Shown here piece after piece: positions 33,807 to 41,549 of a stretch of DNA of 64,000 bases (within the stretch, counting starts at the first letter, position 1; each line of letters opens with the position of its first letter). The position numbers were made by a program, and so were the translations under genes. Source of the DNA: Actinomycetospora endophytica (GTDB lineage Bacteria > Actinomycetota > Actinomycetes > Mycobacteriales > Pseudonocardiaceae); assembly GCF_021026375.1 (NCBI RefSeq), contig NZ_JAJNDB010000004.1, forward strand, positions 124,001-188,000, read 5' to 3'. The notes beneath the pieces are model-generated. The model did not search any database, was not told the origin of the DNA, and worked only from the letters and a program-made list of their open reading frames with translations.

Positions 33807-34196
33807 TCAGACCGACGCGGCCTCCGGGGTCGGCGTGACCTCGAGCTGGTGCACGACGCGCTCCGTGGTCACCTCGTGGGCGACCAGGTCGGCGACGCCG
33901 AGCACGACCGCGGCCACCGCGCCGGCCACGATCAGCCAGCTCAGCGTGGCCCCGGTGAAGACCAGGGTCGCGACGAGCGACCAGATGCCCACCGCGGCGA
34001 GCAGGCCGTGGGTGAGGTATCCGGTGGCGTGGTGGTCGAGGATGACGCCGAGACCGCCCAGGGCGATCAGGCCGATGAAGATCCCGAAGGCGATCCAGGT
34101 CGATACCGGTGCGGCGAACGCGAAGACGGCGGTCGACAGGAAGGCTCCGGCGATCAGCGCGGTGGTGTCGATCGCGAAACGGCTGGTGAGTGCCAT
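33807..34196 (-). CDS. Four-helix small membrane protein
   Basis: 129 residues and four hydrophobic segments: TALIAGAFLSTAVFAFAAP, TWIAFGIFIGLIALGG, LTHGLLAAVGIWSLVATLVF and WLIVAGAVAAVVLGVADLVA. A histidine pair (LDHHATGYLTHG) lies between the second and third. The tail VTTERVVHQLEVTPT is cytoplasmic. GAGGAG lies 8 nt before ATG 34196. No family assigned. The 181 nt upstream (to 34377) holds no gene; I see only a weak -10-like TATGAC in it. Confidence 0.72.
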   Translation of the reverse strand: MALTSRFAIDTTALIAGAFLSTAVFAFAAPVSTWIAFGIFIGLIALGGLGVILDHHATGYLTHGLLAAVGIWSLVATLVFTGATLSWLIVAGAVAAVVLGVADLVAHEVTTERVVHQLEVTPTPEAASV

Positions 34197-34377
34197 GACG
34201 GGCGCTCCTCTCATCGATGTGATGTCGAGAAGCGAGTCGGGCGAGGCGCGGCTCGGGAGGCCGGGTCGTGCTCTGCGGCTCGCCGACGGTGTCCGGGGGC
34301 ACTGCCTCCGTCGCCGTCATACGGATCAAACACCCGACGGTCGTGGCCTGTGCCGTTCTGTGGGTCACACCCCGCGG

Positions 34378-34944
34378 TCAGCCGGCGGCGCGCCCCGGTC
34401 CCTCCAGCTCGGCCCGGACGCCGGCCAGGGTGAGCCCGCGGGCGCGCAGGAGATCGCCCGCCGCACCGGTCTGCGGATGCAGGAAGCCGAGCAGCAGGTG
34501 CTCGGTGCCGACGTGGCCGTCGCCCCGGCGGATCGCCTCGCGCAGGGCGAGCTCGAGAGTCTTCTTGGCGTCGGCGGTGAACCGCAGGTGGCCCCACGCC
34601 CGACGGCGGGCGCGGCGGCCGGCCGCGCGGGTGCCCTCCAGGGCGCCCGGCCCGAAGGTCTCCTCCACGCGGCGGCGGATCTCGTCGAGGTCGATGCCGA
34701 GGTCGGCGAGCGCCTCGGCGTCGGGGAGACGTGACGCCGCTCCCGCCGTGCGGGCGGCGGTCCGGGCGTCGTCGCCGGTGATCCCGTGCGCGGCGAGCAG
34801 CGTCGCGGCCGGGCCGTCGGTCTCGCACGCCCCGACGAGCATGTGGATCGACCCCACCTCCTCGGCGCCGAGCATGCGGGCATGCTCCTGGGCGAGCACC
34901 ACCACGGCGCGGGCGGGCTGGGTGAATCGTTCGAACACGGGCAT
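34378..34944 (-). CDS. Clp N-terminal (repeat) domain protein
   Basis: 188 residues, two Clp-N repeats and no AAA module. The first repeat begins MPVFERFTQPARAVVVLAQE followed by HARMLGAEEVGSIHMLVGA; the second has FTADAKKTLELALREAIRRG, then GHVGTEHLLLGFL. These stand-alone ClpC-N-like proteins may be substrate adaptors for Clp proteases or, in other actinomycetes, arginine-phosphate binders. Immediately downstream (6 nt) of an HTH gene with an operator-rich promoter, hence probably repressed by it. Confidence 0.87.
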   Translation of the reverse strand: MPVFERFTQPARAVVVLAQEHARMLGAEEVGSIHMLVGACETDGPAATLLAAHGITGDDARTAARTAGAASRLPDAEALADLGIDLDEIRRRVEETFGPGALEGTRAAGRRARRRAWGHLRFTADAKKTLELALREAIRRGDGHVGTEHLLLGFLHPQTGAAGDLLRARGLTLAGVRAELEGPGRAAG

Positions 34945-34950
34945 GTCCCC

Positions 34951-35163
34951 TCAGATCAGTCCCCGGTGCTTCTTGTGCACCGCCTGCCGGCTGACGCCGA
35001 GGGCGTCGGCGATCTGCTGCCAGGACCAGCCCAGTCGTCGGGCCCGCCCCACCTGCAGCTCCTCGAGTGATTCGGTGAGCGTCCGCAGGGACGCCACCGC
35101 CGCCAGTCCGACCGCCGGGTCCGTCGAGGACGCCGACGTCGCCATCGCCACAGCATCAGCCAC
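34951..35163 (-). CDS. Small helix-turn-helix regulator of the Clp-N gene
   Basis: 70 residues, mostly one HTH: LEELQVGRARRLGWSWQQIA, then DALGVSRQAVHKKHRGLI. This resembles small repressors found upstream of clp-like genes in actinomycetes. GTG 35163 is chosen because a TTGACA-N18-TAGGTT promoter ends 7 nt before it (leaderless). A TTG at 35172 would place the start inside the -10. Two copies of an 18-bp operator overlap the -35 and -10, so autorepression is likely. Confidence 0.82.
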   Translation of the reverse strand: MADAVAMATSASSTDPAVGLAAVASLRTLTESLEELQVGRARRLGWSWQQIADALGVSRQAVHKKHRGLI

Positions 35164-35166
35164 GAG

Positions 35167-35290
35167 TGTCAACCTAGGCTGACAGGCTTGACGGTGTCAA
35201 CCTGCATTGACACGCGCGGGCAGGTGAGGGGCACGCGGAATCAAGAGTCCGGCCGCGACGTTGACACCGTCACAGTTGAAGCGACAACTG
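35167..35290. promoter_or_regulatory. Divergent operator array between the HTH and TPR genes
   Basis: Two copies of TGTCA-ACCT-N4-TGACA lie at 35167-35184 and 35195-35212. A 13-bp inverted copy of TGACGGTGTCAAC (35189-35201) recurs at 35260-35272. A perfect CAGTTG-N6-CAACTG lies at 35273-35290. The first pair overlaps the -10 and -35 of the HTH gene; the distal set lies before the TPR gene. Confidence 0.65.
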
Positions 35291-35305
35291 AAGAGGGAGG
35301 ACCCG

Positions 35306-35617
35306 ATGACCACCGACCGCCGCTGGGACGTGGCCACGTACCACGCCGAGCTGGGGCAGTGGATCGAGGCGGCGCAGGTGCTGGTCGACCTCGTCGACGA
35401 GGAGCTCGACGCCTCGGCTGCCCGCCTCCTGCTCGCCCGCGCCTACTTCCACTCCGCCCAGCTCGGGCGCGCGGAGGAGCAGGCCCGCGCGCTCGTCGAG
35501 GCCAACCCGGCCGACGGGTACGCCCAGCTGCTGCTCGGCCGCGCACTGTCGAGGCAGAGCCGGCACGACGAGGCCGCCGCCCCGCTGAAGCTGGCCGCCG
35601 CCCTCGGGGTCAGCTGA
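35306..35617 (+). CDS. TPR-repeat small protein
   Basis: 103 residues with about three TPR motifs: VATYHAELGQWIEAAQVLVD, ARLLLARAYFHSAQLGRAEE, and YAQLLLGRALSRQSRHDEAA. GAGGGAGG precedes ATG 35306. It is divergent from the HTH/Clp-N pair and shares its operator region, so the three genes are likely one regulatory unit. Its stop overlaps the convergent acyl-CoA dehydrogenase stop by 8 nt. Confidence 0.83.
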   Translation: MTTDRRWDVATYHAELGQWIEAAQVLVDLVDEELDASAARLLLARAYFHSAQLGRAEEQARALVEANPADGYAQLLLGRALSRQSRHDEAAAPLKLAAALGVS

Positions 35618-37373
35618 CCGTCCAGTCGAGGGTCGTGGTGTCGAGCGAGTCCAGCAGGTCGAACTGCGGGCCCGTCCGCGGCAGCTCGAAGCGGAAGAAG
35701 TACCGGGCGGCGGCGCGCTTGCCCTCGGCGAACGCGCCGCCGCCGTCGGCCCCGTCGCGGGCGTCGACCGCGAGGAGCTGCTCGAGCCAGATCCACGCCA
35801 CGACGACGTGCCCGACCGCCTCCAGGTAGACGCTCGCGTTGGCCAGCGTGACGTCGGGATCGCCGGCCGCGTGCAGCGTCGTCGTGGTCTTCTCGACCCG
35901 GACCAGCGCCGACTCCAGCGCGGCGGCGTACTCCGGATAGGCATCGGCGCGCCCCACGGTCGCGCGGATCGTCGCGAGCAGCAGCTCCAGCCCGGCGCCG
36001 CCGCGCATCACCGCCTTGCGCCCGAGCAGGTCGATGGCCTGGATGCCGTGGGTGCCCTCGTGGATCGGGTTGAGCCGGTTGTCCCGGTAGAACTGCTCGA
36101 CCGGGAAGTCGCGCGTGTAGCCCGACCCGCCGAGCACCTGGATCGCGAGGTCGTTCGCGGTGAGGCACCACTGCGACGGCCAGCTCTTGGCGATCGGGGT
36201 GAGGACGTCGAGCAGGAGCGCGGCTCGGGCCCGATCGTCGTCGGAAGGAGCGGTGTCCTTCTCGTCGACCAGCCGCGAGCAGTAGAGCCCGAGCGCCATC
36301 CCGGCCTCGGCGTAGGCCTTCTGCGCGAGCAGCATCCGCTTGACGTCGGGGTGCTCGGCGATCGGGATCATCGGGGTGGTGACGTCCCGCCCGCCGACCG
36401 GACGGCCCTGCGTGCGAGTGCGCGCGTACTCGAGCGAGTGCAGGTAGCCGGTGACGCCCAGCGCGGCCGCGCCCATCCCGACCCCGACCCGCGCCTCGTT
36501 CATCATGTGGAACATCGCCGCGAGCCCGCCGTGCTCGGCGCCGACGAGCCACCCGACGGCGCCGCCGGATTCCCCGAAGTTGAGCAGCGTGTTGACGGTT
36601 CCCCGGTAGCCCATCTTGTGGTTCACGCCCGCGAGCACGACGTCGTTGCGCGCGCCGTCGGAGAGGAACCGCGGCACCGCGATCAGGCTGATGCCCTTCA
36701 CCCCGGCCGGACCGCCGGGGATCTTCGCGAGGACCAGGTGGACGATGTTCGGGGTCAGCTCGTGCTCGCCGCCGGAGATCCACATCTTGGTCCCGACGAC
36801 GCGGTAGGTCCCGTCGGGCTGCGGCTCGGCCCGCGTCGTGATGTCGGCCAGCGACGACCCCGCCTGCGGCTCGGAGAGGCACATCGTCCCGGAGGCGCGG
36901 CCGTCGAGCATCGGCGGCACCCACGCCTCGATCTGCTCGGGCGTGCCGTGGGCGAGCAGCAGGTTGGCCGCGCCCGTCGTCAGGAACGGGTAGGACGCGG
37001 TCCCGATGTTCGCGGCCTGGAACCACGCCAGGGCCGCCCGCGCGACGGTGAACGGCAGGCCCGTCCCGCCCTGCTCGGCCGGGACCGACGCGCCGATGAA
37101 GCCGGCCCCGGCGAACGCGGCGATCGCCTCGCGCACGCCGTCGACGACGACCACATGACCGTCCGGGCCGACGTGCGGCTCGGCGACGTCGGCCGCCCGG
37201 TTGTGCGGGGCGAACCGCTCGGTGGCGATCTGCTCGGCCAGCTCGAGGACGGCGTCGACGGTGTCGCGGTCGTGCTCGGCGAACTCCGGACGGCCGAGGA
37301 GATCGTCCACCCCGAGCCAGTCGTGGAGCAGGAAGTCCAGGTCGGCGCGAGAGAGGATCCGCTGCTCGGTCAC
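35610..37373 (-). CDS. Long-form acyl-CoA dehydrogenase with extra C-terminal domain
   Basis: 587 residues, longer than the usual 380-400 because of a C-terminal domain typical of the AidB/FadE5-type subgroup. FAD-binding motifs include MCLSEPQAGSSLADITTRA and MWISGGEHEL, and the late IHEGTHGIQAIDLLGRK matches the C-terminal family motif. A catalytic Glu is likely among these but is not certain by eye. GTG 37373 is favoured; an in-frame TTG upstream adds 13 residues. Oxidises acyl-CoA in beta-oxidation; chain length unknown. Confidence 0.88.
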   Translation of the reverse strand: MTEQRILSRADLDFLLHDWLGVDDLLGRPEFAEHDRDTVDAVLELAEQIATERFAPHNRAADVAEPHVGPDGHVVVVDGVREAIAAFAGAGFIGASVPAEQGGTGLPFTVARAALAWFQAANIGTASYPFLTTGAANLLLAHGTPEQIEAWVPPMLDGRASGTMCLSEPQAGSSLADITTRAEPQPDGTYRVVGTKMWISGGEHELTPNIVHLVLAKIPGGPAGVKGISLIAVPRFLSDGARNDVVLAGVNHKMGYRGTVNTLLNFGESGGAVGWLVGAEHGGLAAMFHMMNEARVGVGMGAAALGVTGYLHSLEYARTRTQGRPVGGRDVTTPMIPIAEHPDVKRMLLAQKAYAEAGMALGLYCSRLVDEKDTAPSDDDRARAALLLDVLTPIAKSWPSQWCLTANDLAIQVLGGSGYTRDFPVEQFYRDNRLNPIHEGTHGIQAIDLLGRKAVMRGGAGLELLLATIRATVGRADAYPEYAAALESALVRVEKTTTTLHAAGDPDVTLANASVYLEAVGHVVVAWIWLEQLLAVDARDGADGGGAFAEGKRAAARYFFRFELPRTGPQFDLLDSLDTTTLDWTVS

Positions 37374-37457
37374 CTCCCCAGGGTGGCACGGTCGCCGTTC
37401 CCCGCCGGGCAACAGAGCACTGGAACGCCCGGGACCTCACGCGGCAGGCTGAGCGGC

Positions 37458-38273
37458 GTGGCCGGACCCGATGGACCCGAGACGCGCGTCGTGCTCCTGC
37501 GGCACGGGGAGACCCACGGCTACTTCGACGACGTCGGGCTCACCGACCTCGGCGAGTCCCAGGCGCGCGAGGCGGGGCGGGCGCTCGGGAAGGATCTCGC
37601 CGCGACGACGGCGCCCGGGGAGCGGGTCCGCCTCCCGCACGCACCGACCGCCCGCGGGACCGCCACGGCCGTCACCCTCCGCGCGAGCCTGGTCGCGACC
37701 CTCGACGAGGAGCTCGGCGACGGGCACGGCATCGTCGTCGGCGACCTCGAGCCCGACGCGCACTTCGACAGCCTGCAGTTCCTGTACGACGGCGAGGCCC
37801 GCGAGTCCTCCGTCGTCGCGGCCCGCCGCCTCGCGCTCGACCCCGACCGGCCCGCCCCGGACTGGGCACGCGAGTACGACCGCTTCGACGCCAACTACGG
37901 CGAGGCCTCCAAGACCGGCGGCCCGATCGACCGGTGGCTGACGACCACGACGCGGTACTTCGAGCCGCCGCAGATCGCGGTCTACCGGCTGTGGGCGGGT
38001 ATCCAGGTGCTCGCGGCGGAGCCCGAACGCGGCCGGGTCGCGGTGGTCAGCTCGCACTCCGGGCCGATGCGCGCCTTCGCCGCGGCCGCGATCGGCCACG
38101 ATCCCGGGGAGCCCGCGAACCTCGAACAGGTCGACGTGCGCGTCGCCGGCGACACCGCGACGGTCGGCTTCCGCGAGCACCGGGTCGCCGTCGTGCTGCC
38201 CACCGTGATCCCCCCGTGGATCGACCCGGCCTACCTGCACGGCAACCGGAACGCGCAGCAGAACGGGCGGTGA
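37458..38273 (+). CDS. Histidine-phosphatase superfamily protein
   Basis: 271 residues. VVLLRHGETHGYFDDVGLTD gives the RHGE phosphohistidine motif at the start; SSHSGPMRAFAAAAIGHDPG provides the second catalytic His. The GKxRxPHAPTARGTATAV-like block (here VRLPHAPTARGTATA) and a roughly 90-residue insert distinguish it from phosphoglycerate mutases. GTG 37458 is the only good start. Substrate unknown. Confidence 0.85.
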   Translation: MAGPDGPETRVVLLRHGETHGYFDDVGLTDLGESQAREAGRALGKDLAATTAPGERVRLPHAPTARGTATAVTLRASLVATLDEELGDGHGIVVGDLEPDAHFDSLQFLYDGEARESSVVAARRLALDPDRPAPDWAREYDRFDANYGEASKTGGPIDRWLTTTTRYFEPPQIAVYRLWAGIQVLAAEPERGRVAVVSSHSGPMRAFAAAAIGHDPGEPANLEQVDVRVAGDTATVGFREHRVAVVLPTVIPPWIDPAYLHGNRNAQQNGR

Positions 38274-38308
38274 CCGGTAGCCTCGCGGTCGCGGGAGGTG
38301 AGCGTCCG

Positions 38309-38614
38309 ATGATCGTCACGAGGTCCTCGGCCCTGCTCGCGTGCCTCCTGGCCCTCCCGACGCTGCTCGGCGTCCTCCCCGGGCTGGTCACCGGACCCGA
38401 CCCGGCCGCCGTCGTGGGAGCCGTCCTCGCCCTGACCGTCGCGGCGGTCGCCGTGGCCGCGGTCGCCGTCTCCGTCGCGGACCCGGCCGCGCGGGCCGTC
38501 GTCGGGATCAGTGGCCGGCAGGCCCGGGAGCAGGGGCGCCGGGGCGCGTTCCGTCGTCAGACGGCGCCCACCACCGACGGCCGCCCCCGGCCGAGAGCAC
38601 CCGGGCGGGCCTGA
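38309..38614 (+). CDS. DUF6412-type small membrane protein upstream of YidC
   Basis: 101 residues. Two hydrophobic helices (SSALLACLLALPTLLGVLPG and an AV-rich helix) are followed by a basic tail rich in Arg and Pro. Its position before a YidC-like gene matches the usual place of DUF6412 proteins. GGGAGGTGAG precedes ATG 38309. Role possibly linked to membrane insertion; inference. Confidence 0.72.
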   Translation: MIVTRSSALLACLLALPTLLGVLPGLVTGPDPAAVVGAVLALTVAAVAVAAVAVSVADPAARAVVGISGRQAREQGRRGAFRRQTAPTTDGRPRPRAPGRA

Positions 38615-38651
38615 CCCGCGCCGACGTCCCCCTCTGTACAGGGCCGGCGCG

Positions 38652-38673
38652 GGCTGCTGCCCGTCCAGCAGCC
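38652..38673 (+). promoter_or_regulatory. Hairpin upstream of the YidC-like gene
   Basis: GGCTGCTG-CCCGTC-CAGCAGCC, 8-bp perfect arms, between the DUF6412 and YidC genes (116-nt gap). May be an intercistronic attenuator or terminator; no U-tract. An 8-bp palindrome CTGTACAG lies just upstream. Confidence 0.4.
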
Positions 38674-38730
38674 GTGCCGCGGTGACGCCTACCCGTGCGC
38701 GGCTCCCTCCGGCCCGATCCGAGGTCACCC

Positions 38731-39498
38731 GTGCTCGCCTGGTTCCACCTGCCCGTCTCCTATCTCCTCGCCGCCTGGCACGAGGCCGCCGCGCTGCTCA
38801 CCGGACCCGCTTCCGGTCTCGGCTGGGCGCTCGCCGTCGTCGGGCTCGTCGTCACCGTCCGCGCGATCCTGCTCTGGCCCGCGGTCGCGCAGATGCGCAC
38901 CGGCCGGGCCGTGGCCCGCCTGCAGCCGGAGCTCGCCGCGCTGCGCGAGCGCCATCGCGACGACCCGATGGCCCTCGCCCGGGCCACCACCGACCTGCAG
39001 CGCGCCCACGGCGTCCGTCCGTTCGCCACGCTCGGACCGCTGCTCCTGCAGATCCCGATCATGCTCGGCGCGGTCGGCGTGCTGCACGGCTTCGTGCCCG
39101 GGGCGACGTCGAACGGCCTCTTCGGCGCCGCCGACGTCGCGTCGTTCCTGCACGCCCGCCTCGGCGGGGCCGGCCTGGTGCAGACGGTCCTCGGCGGTGA
39201 CGTCCAGGGCTTCGCGATCCTCGGCCACTGGTCGTTCTCGCCCGCGGTGCTCGCGGTGGCGGCCCCGGTCGCACTGGTCGCGGCTCTGGCGACGCACCTG
39301 ACGGCGCGGCTGGCGCGACGACGTCAGGCGCCCGACGGCTCCGGTCTCGCGACCGCGATCGGGATGTGGCTGATCCCGGTCGGCACGGTGCTGGGGGCGC
39401 TGGTGCTGCCGCTGGTCACGGAGGTCTACGTGCTGGCCCACAGCGTCTGGACGCTGGGCCAGCAGTACCTCGTCGGGCGGTACCTGGACGCCCACTGA
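38731..39498 (+). CDS. YidC/Oxa1-family membrane insertase paralogue
   Basis: 255 residues, five hydrophobic segments. AILLWPAVAQMRTGRAVARL, then LQPELAALRERHRDDPM and LLLQIPIMLGAVGVLHGF correspond to the charged groove and cytosolic helices of YidC. It is short, as in actinobacterial accessory YidC copies that lie apart from rnpA-rpmH. GTG 38731 is preceded by GAGG; a GTG at 38695 is possible. Inserts membrane proteins. Confidence 0.86.
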   Translation: MLAWFHLPVSYLLAAWHEAAALLTGPASGLGWALAVVGLVVTVRAILLWPAVAQMRTGRAVARLQPELAALRERHRDDPMALARATTDLQRAHGVRPFATLGPLLLQIPIMLGAVGVLHGFVPGATSNGLFGAADVASFLHARLGGAGLVQTVLGGDVQGFAILGHWSFSPAVLAVAAPVALVAALATHLTARLARRRQAPDGSGLATAIGMWLIPVGTVLGALVLPLVTEVYVLAHSVWTLGQQYLVGRYLDAH

Positions 39499-39499
39499 G

Positions 39500-40126
39500 T
39501 CAGGTGAGGCCCATGGTCCGGGCGGCCATCCCGGCGAGCGCCGGCTCGACTGCGGCCCGCGCCGCGGCGGGGTCGTCGGCCGCGGCGATCGTCAGGGCGG
39601 CCTCGATGACCGAGGCGAACAGCAGCGGGGCGAGGACGGAGGCCGGCGCGGGCAGGGCGACCCCGGCCTGCCCGGCCGCCTCGAGCCGGTCGACGATCAC
39701 CCCGAGCGCGTAGGCGTTCTCGATCTCCCGCCAGGTCTGCCAGCCGAGGACCGCGGGCGCCTCGACGAGCCCGATGCGACGCACCTCGGGGCGCTCGCAG
39801 ATGTCGAGGAACCAGCCGACCGCGCCGACCAGCGCGACGATCGGGTCCTCGACGGTGTCGAGCCGGCCGACGAGCTCGTCGCGCAGGTCGGCCTCCATCC
39901 GCTCGTAGACCGCGCGGAAGAGGTCCTGCTTGTTGGCGAAGTGGTGGTAGAGCGCGCCGCGGGTGACCCCGGCCGCCGTCACCAGCTCCTCGGCCGAGAC
40001 ACCGTCCACCCCGCGCTCGGCGAAGAGTGTCCGGCCGGCCTCGAGCAGCGCCTCGCGGGTCGTCTCACGACGCTGGGCCTGGCTGCGTCGCGCGGCTCGG
40101 GTCCCGTCGGGCGGCTGGCTCGTCAC
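39500..40126 (-). CDS. TetR-family repressor
   Basis: 208 residues. REALLEAGRTLFAERGVDGV, then SAEELVTAAGVTRGALYHHF and ANKQDLFRAVY is a textbook TetR HTH. The ligand domain has WFLDICERPEVRRIGLVEAP, common in AcrR-like regulators. It overlaps the upstream alpha/beta-hydrolase gene by 62 nt and is co-transcribed. The 29-bp operator at 40983-41011 is its most likely target. Confidence 0.88.
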   Translation of the reverse strand: MTSQPPDGTRAARRSQAQRRETTREALLEAGRTLFAERGVDGVSAEELVTAAGVTRGALYHHFANKQDLFRAVYERMEADLRDELVGRLDTVEDPIVALVGAVGWFLDICERPEVRRIGLVEAPAVLGWQTWREIENAYALGVIVDRLEAAGQAGVALPAPASVLAPLLFASVIEAALTIAAADDPAAARAAVEPALAGMAARTMGLT

Positions 40127-40982
40127 GCACGAACTCCCGGATCAGCTCGGCCAGGCGGTCGGGTCGATCCTGCGGCACGAAGCAGAAGCTGTCCTCGACG
40201 GGGGCGATCCGCGCGTTCGGCAGGCGCGCGGCGATGCGGTGGGCGAGCGAGATCGGGAACACCCGGTCCTCGACCGCCCAGGCCAGGAGTACCGGGAGAT
40301 CGACCTCGCCGAACCGGTCCGCCGCGGCGAGCGTGTGGCGGCGGTCGACCCCGCGCAGGAACCGGCCGGCGTCGGCCCGGATGCGCCGATCGGTGGCGGT
40401 CGGGGTCATCCAGCGGCGCAGCCGGTCGTCGCCCAGCGGGTGCTTCGCGAGCGCGGAGAACCCGACCGGGAGCCGGTTGATCGCCGGGAAGCGAGCCGCG
40501 GGTTTCGCGAACGACGCCAGCGCCCCGGGAATGTGCGCGAGCAGCGGCAGGAAGGCGAACCGCGGCGGGAAGAAGGCCTCGAACGAGTCCGACGGGGTCA
40601 GCACCACTCGACCGACGCGCTCCCGGGGCGTCGTCGCCAGCAGGATCTGGACCAGCCCGCCACCCGTGTCGTTGCCGACCACCGTCACGTCGTGCAGGTC
40701 GAGTGTCCCGAGGAACTCGTCGATCACCGCGGCGACCCCGGGTGGACTGAGATCCATGTGCGGCACGGGGACGCGGTGGGCGCCGAGCGGCCAGGTCGGC
40801 GTGATGCAGCGCAGGCCGGCGTCGACCAGCACCGGCACGACGCGTGCCCACAGCGTGGCGTCCACCAGCGCGCCGTGGACGAACACGACGACGGGCCCTG
40901 ACCCGGCGTCGTGATAGCGGATCGTCCCGTCGCGCAGGGCGACCTCGCGTTCCGGTCCGAGCTCGTCGTCGTCGGCGTTCAT
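40065..40982 (-). CDS. Alpha/beta-hydrolase with Asp nucleophile (epoxide hydrolase/dehalogenase-like)
   Basis: 305 residues. FVHGALVDATLW forms the oxyanion part; the nucleophile elbow VVGNDTGGGLVQI has Asp where lipases have Ser, as in epoxide hydrolases and haloalkane dehalogenases. The usual catalytic His near DRPDRLAELI is not evident, so activity is unclear. ATG 40982 is chosen because the -10 TATGTA lies 7 nt upstream (leaderless) and the operator covers it; an ATG 12 nt earlier would lie inside the -10. First gene of the TetR operon. Confidence 0.83.
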   Translation of the reverse strand: MNADDDELGPEREVALRDGTIRYHDAGSGPVVVFVHGALVDATLWARVVPVLVDAGLRCITPTWPLGAHRVPVPHMDLSPPGVAAVIDEFLGTLDLHDVTVVGNDTGGGLVQILLATTPRERVGRVVLTPSDSFEAFFPPRFAFLPLLAHIPGALASFAKPAARFPAINRLPVGFSALAKHPLGDDRLRRWMTPTATDRRIRADAGRFLRGVDRRHTLAAADRFGEVDLPVLLAWAVEDRVFPISLAHRIAARLPNARIAPVEDSFCFVPQDRPDRLAELIREFVRDEPAARRDPSRATQPGPAS

Positions 40983-41018
40983 ATCGACATACATACAGTA
41001 CGTATGTCGATGCCTCAA
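40983..41018 (-). promoter_or_regulatory. TetR-type operator over a leaderless promoter
   Basis: ATCGACATAC (40983-40992) and GTATGTCGAT (41002-41011) are perfect 10-bp inverted arms around 9 nt. On the minus strand -35 TTGAGG (41018-41013) and -10 TATGTA (40995-40990) are 17 bp apart. The operator spans the -10 and the spacer. Confidence 0.72.
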
Positions 41019-41113
41019 CGGATGCACAACTCCGTCGCGCGCCATTGACCGCTGGGTGTGCGCGCCGTCACAGTGGGTCCAGATCACCACCACGGCGGAG
41101 GGCGAGCACCACC

Positions 41114-41545
41114 ATGAGCGGCGAATCCCTGTACGAGCGTCTGGGCGGCACCTACGCGATCGCGGGGGCGGTGGACGTCCTCGTCGACCGGCTCTTCGTG
41201 AACGCGGAGGTGAACGCGAACGAGGGGGTGCACGCCCACCACGGCGACCCGGCGAACGCGCCCGGCTACAAGTTCCTGGTCACCGCGTGGTCGATCGAGG
41301 CCGCCGGTGGGCCGAAGTGCTATCCCGGCCTCAGCATGGTCGAGGCGCACGACACGCTGGCGATCACGAACGACCAGTTCGACTCGGTCGCCTACGAGAT
41401 TCGCGGGACGCTCAAGTACCTGGGGGTCCCGACCGCGGAGCAGGACGAGTTCATGGAGATCATCGAGCACTACCGTCCGGAGGTCATCGAGCAGACCCCG
41501 GTCGCCCAGGAGGGGACGCTGGAGCCCGCGGTGGCGCAGGCCTGA
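41114..41545 (+). CDS. Group I (N-type) truncated hemoglobin
   Basis: 143 residues. LYERLGGTYAIAGAVDVLVD, then RLFVNAEVNANEGVHAHHGD and LVTAWSIEAAGGPKCYPGLS match the trHbN fold. Proximal F8 His is in SMVEAHDTLAITNDQF. trHbN-type proteins oxidise NO to nitrate or bind O2. A weak promoter TTGACC-N18-CACAGT lies at 41044-41073. It is divergent from the hydrolase/TetR operon. The C-terminal 25 residues are an Ala/Glu-rich tail. Confidence 0.88.
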   Translation: MSGESLYERLGGTYAIAGAVDVLVDRLFVNAEVNANEGVHAHHGDPANAPGYKFLVTAWSIEAAGGPKCYPGLSMVEAHDTLAITNDQFDSVAYEIRGTLKYLGVPTAEQDEFMEIIEHYRPEVIEQTPVAQEGTLEPAVAQA

Positions 41546-41549
41546 CGGG

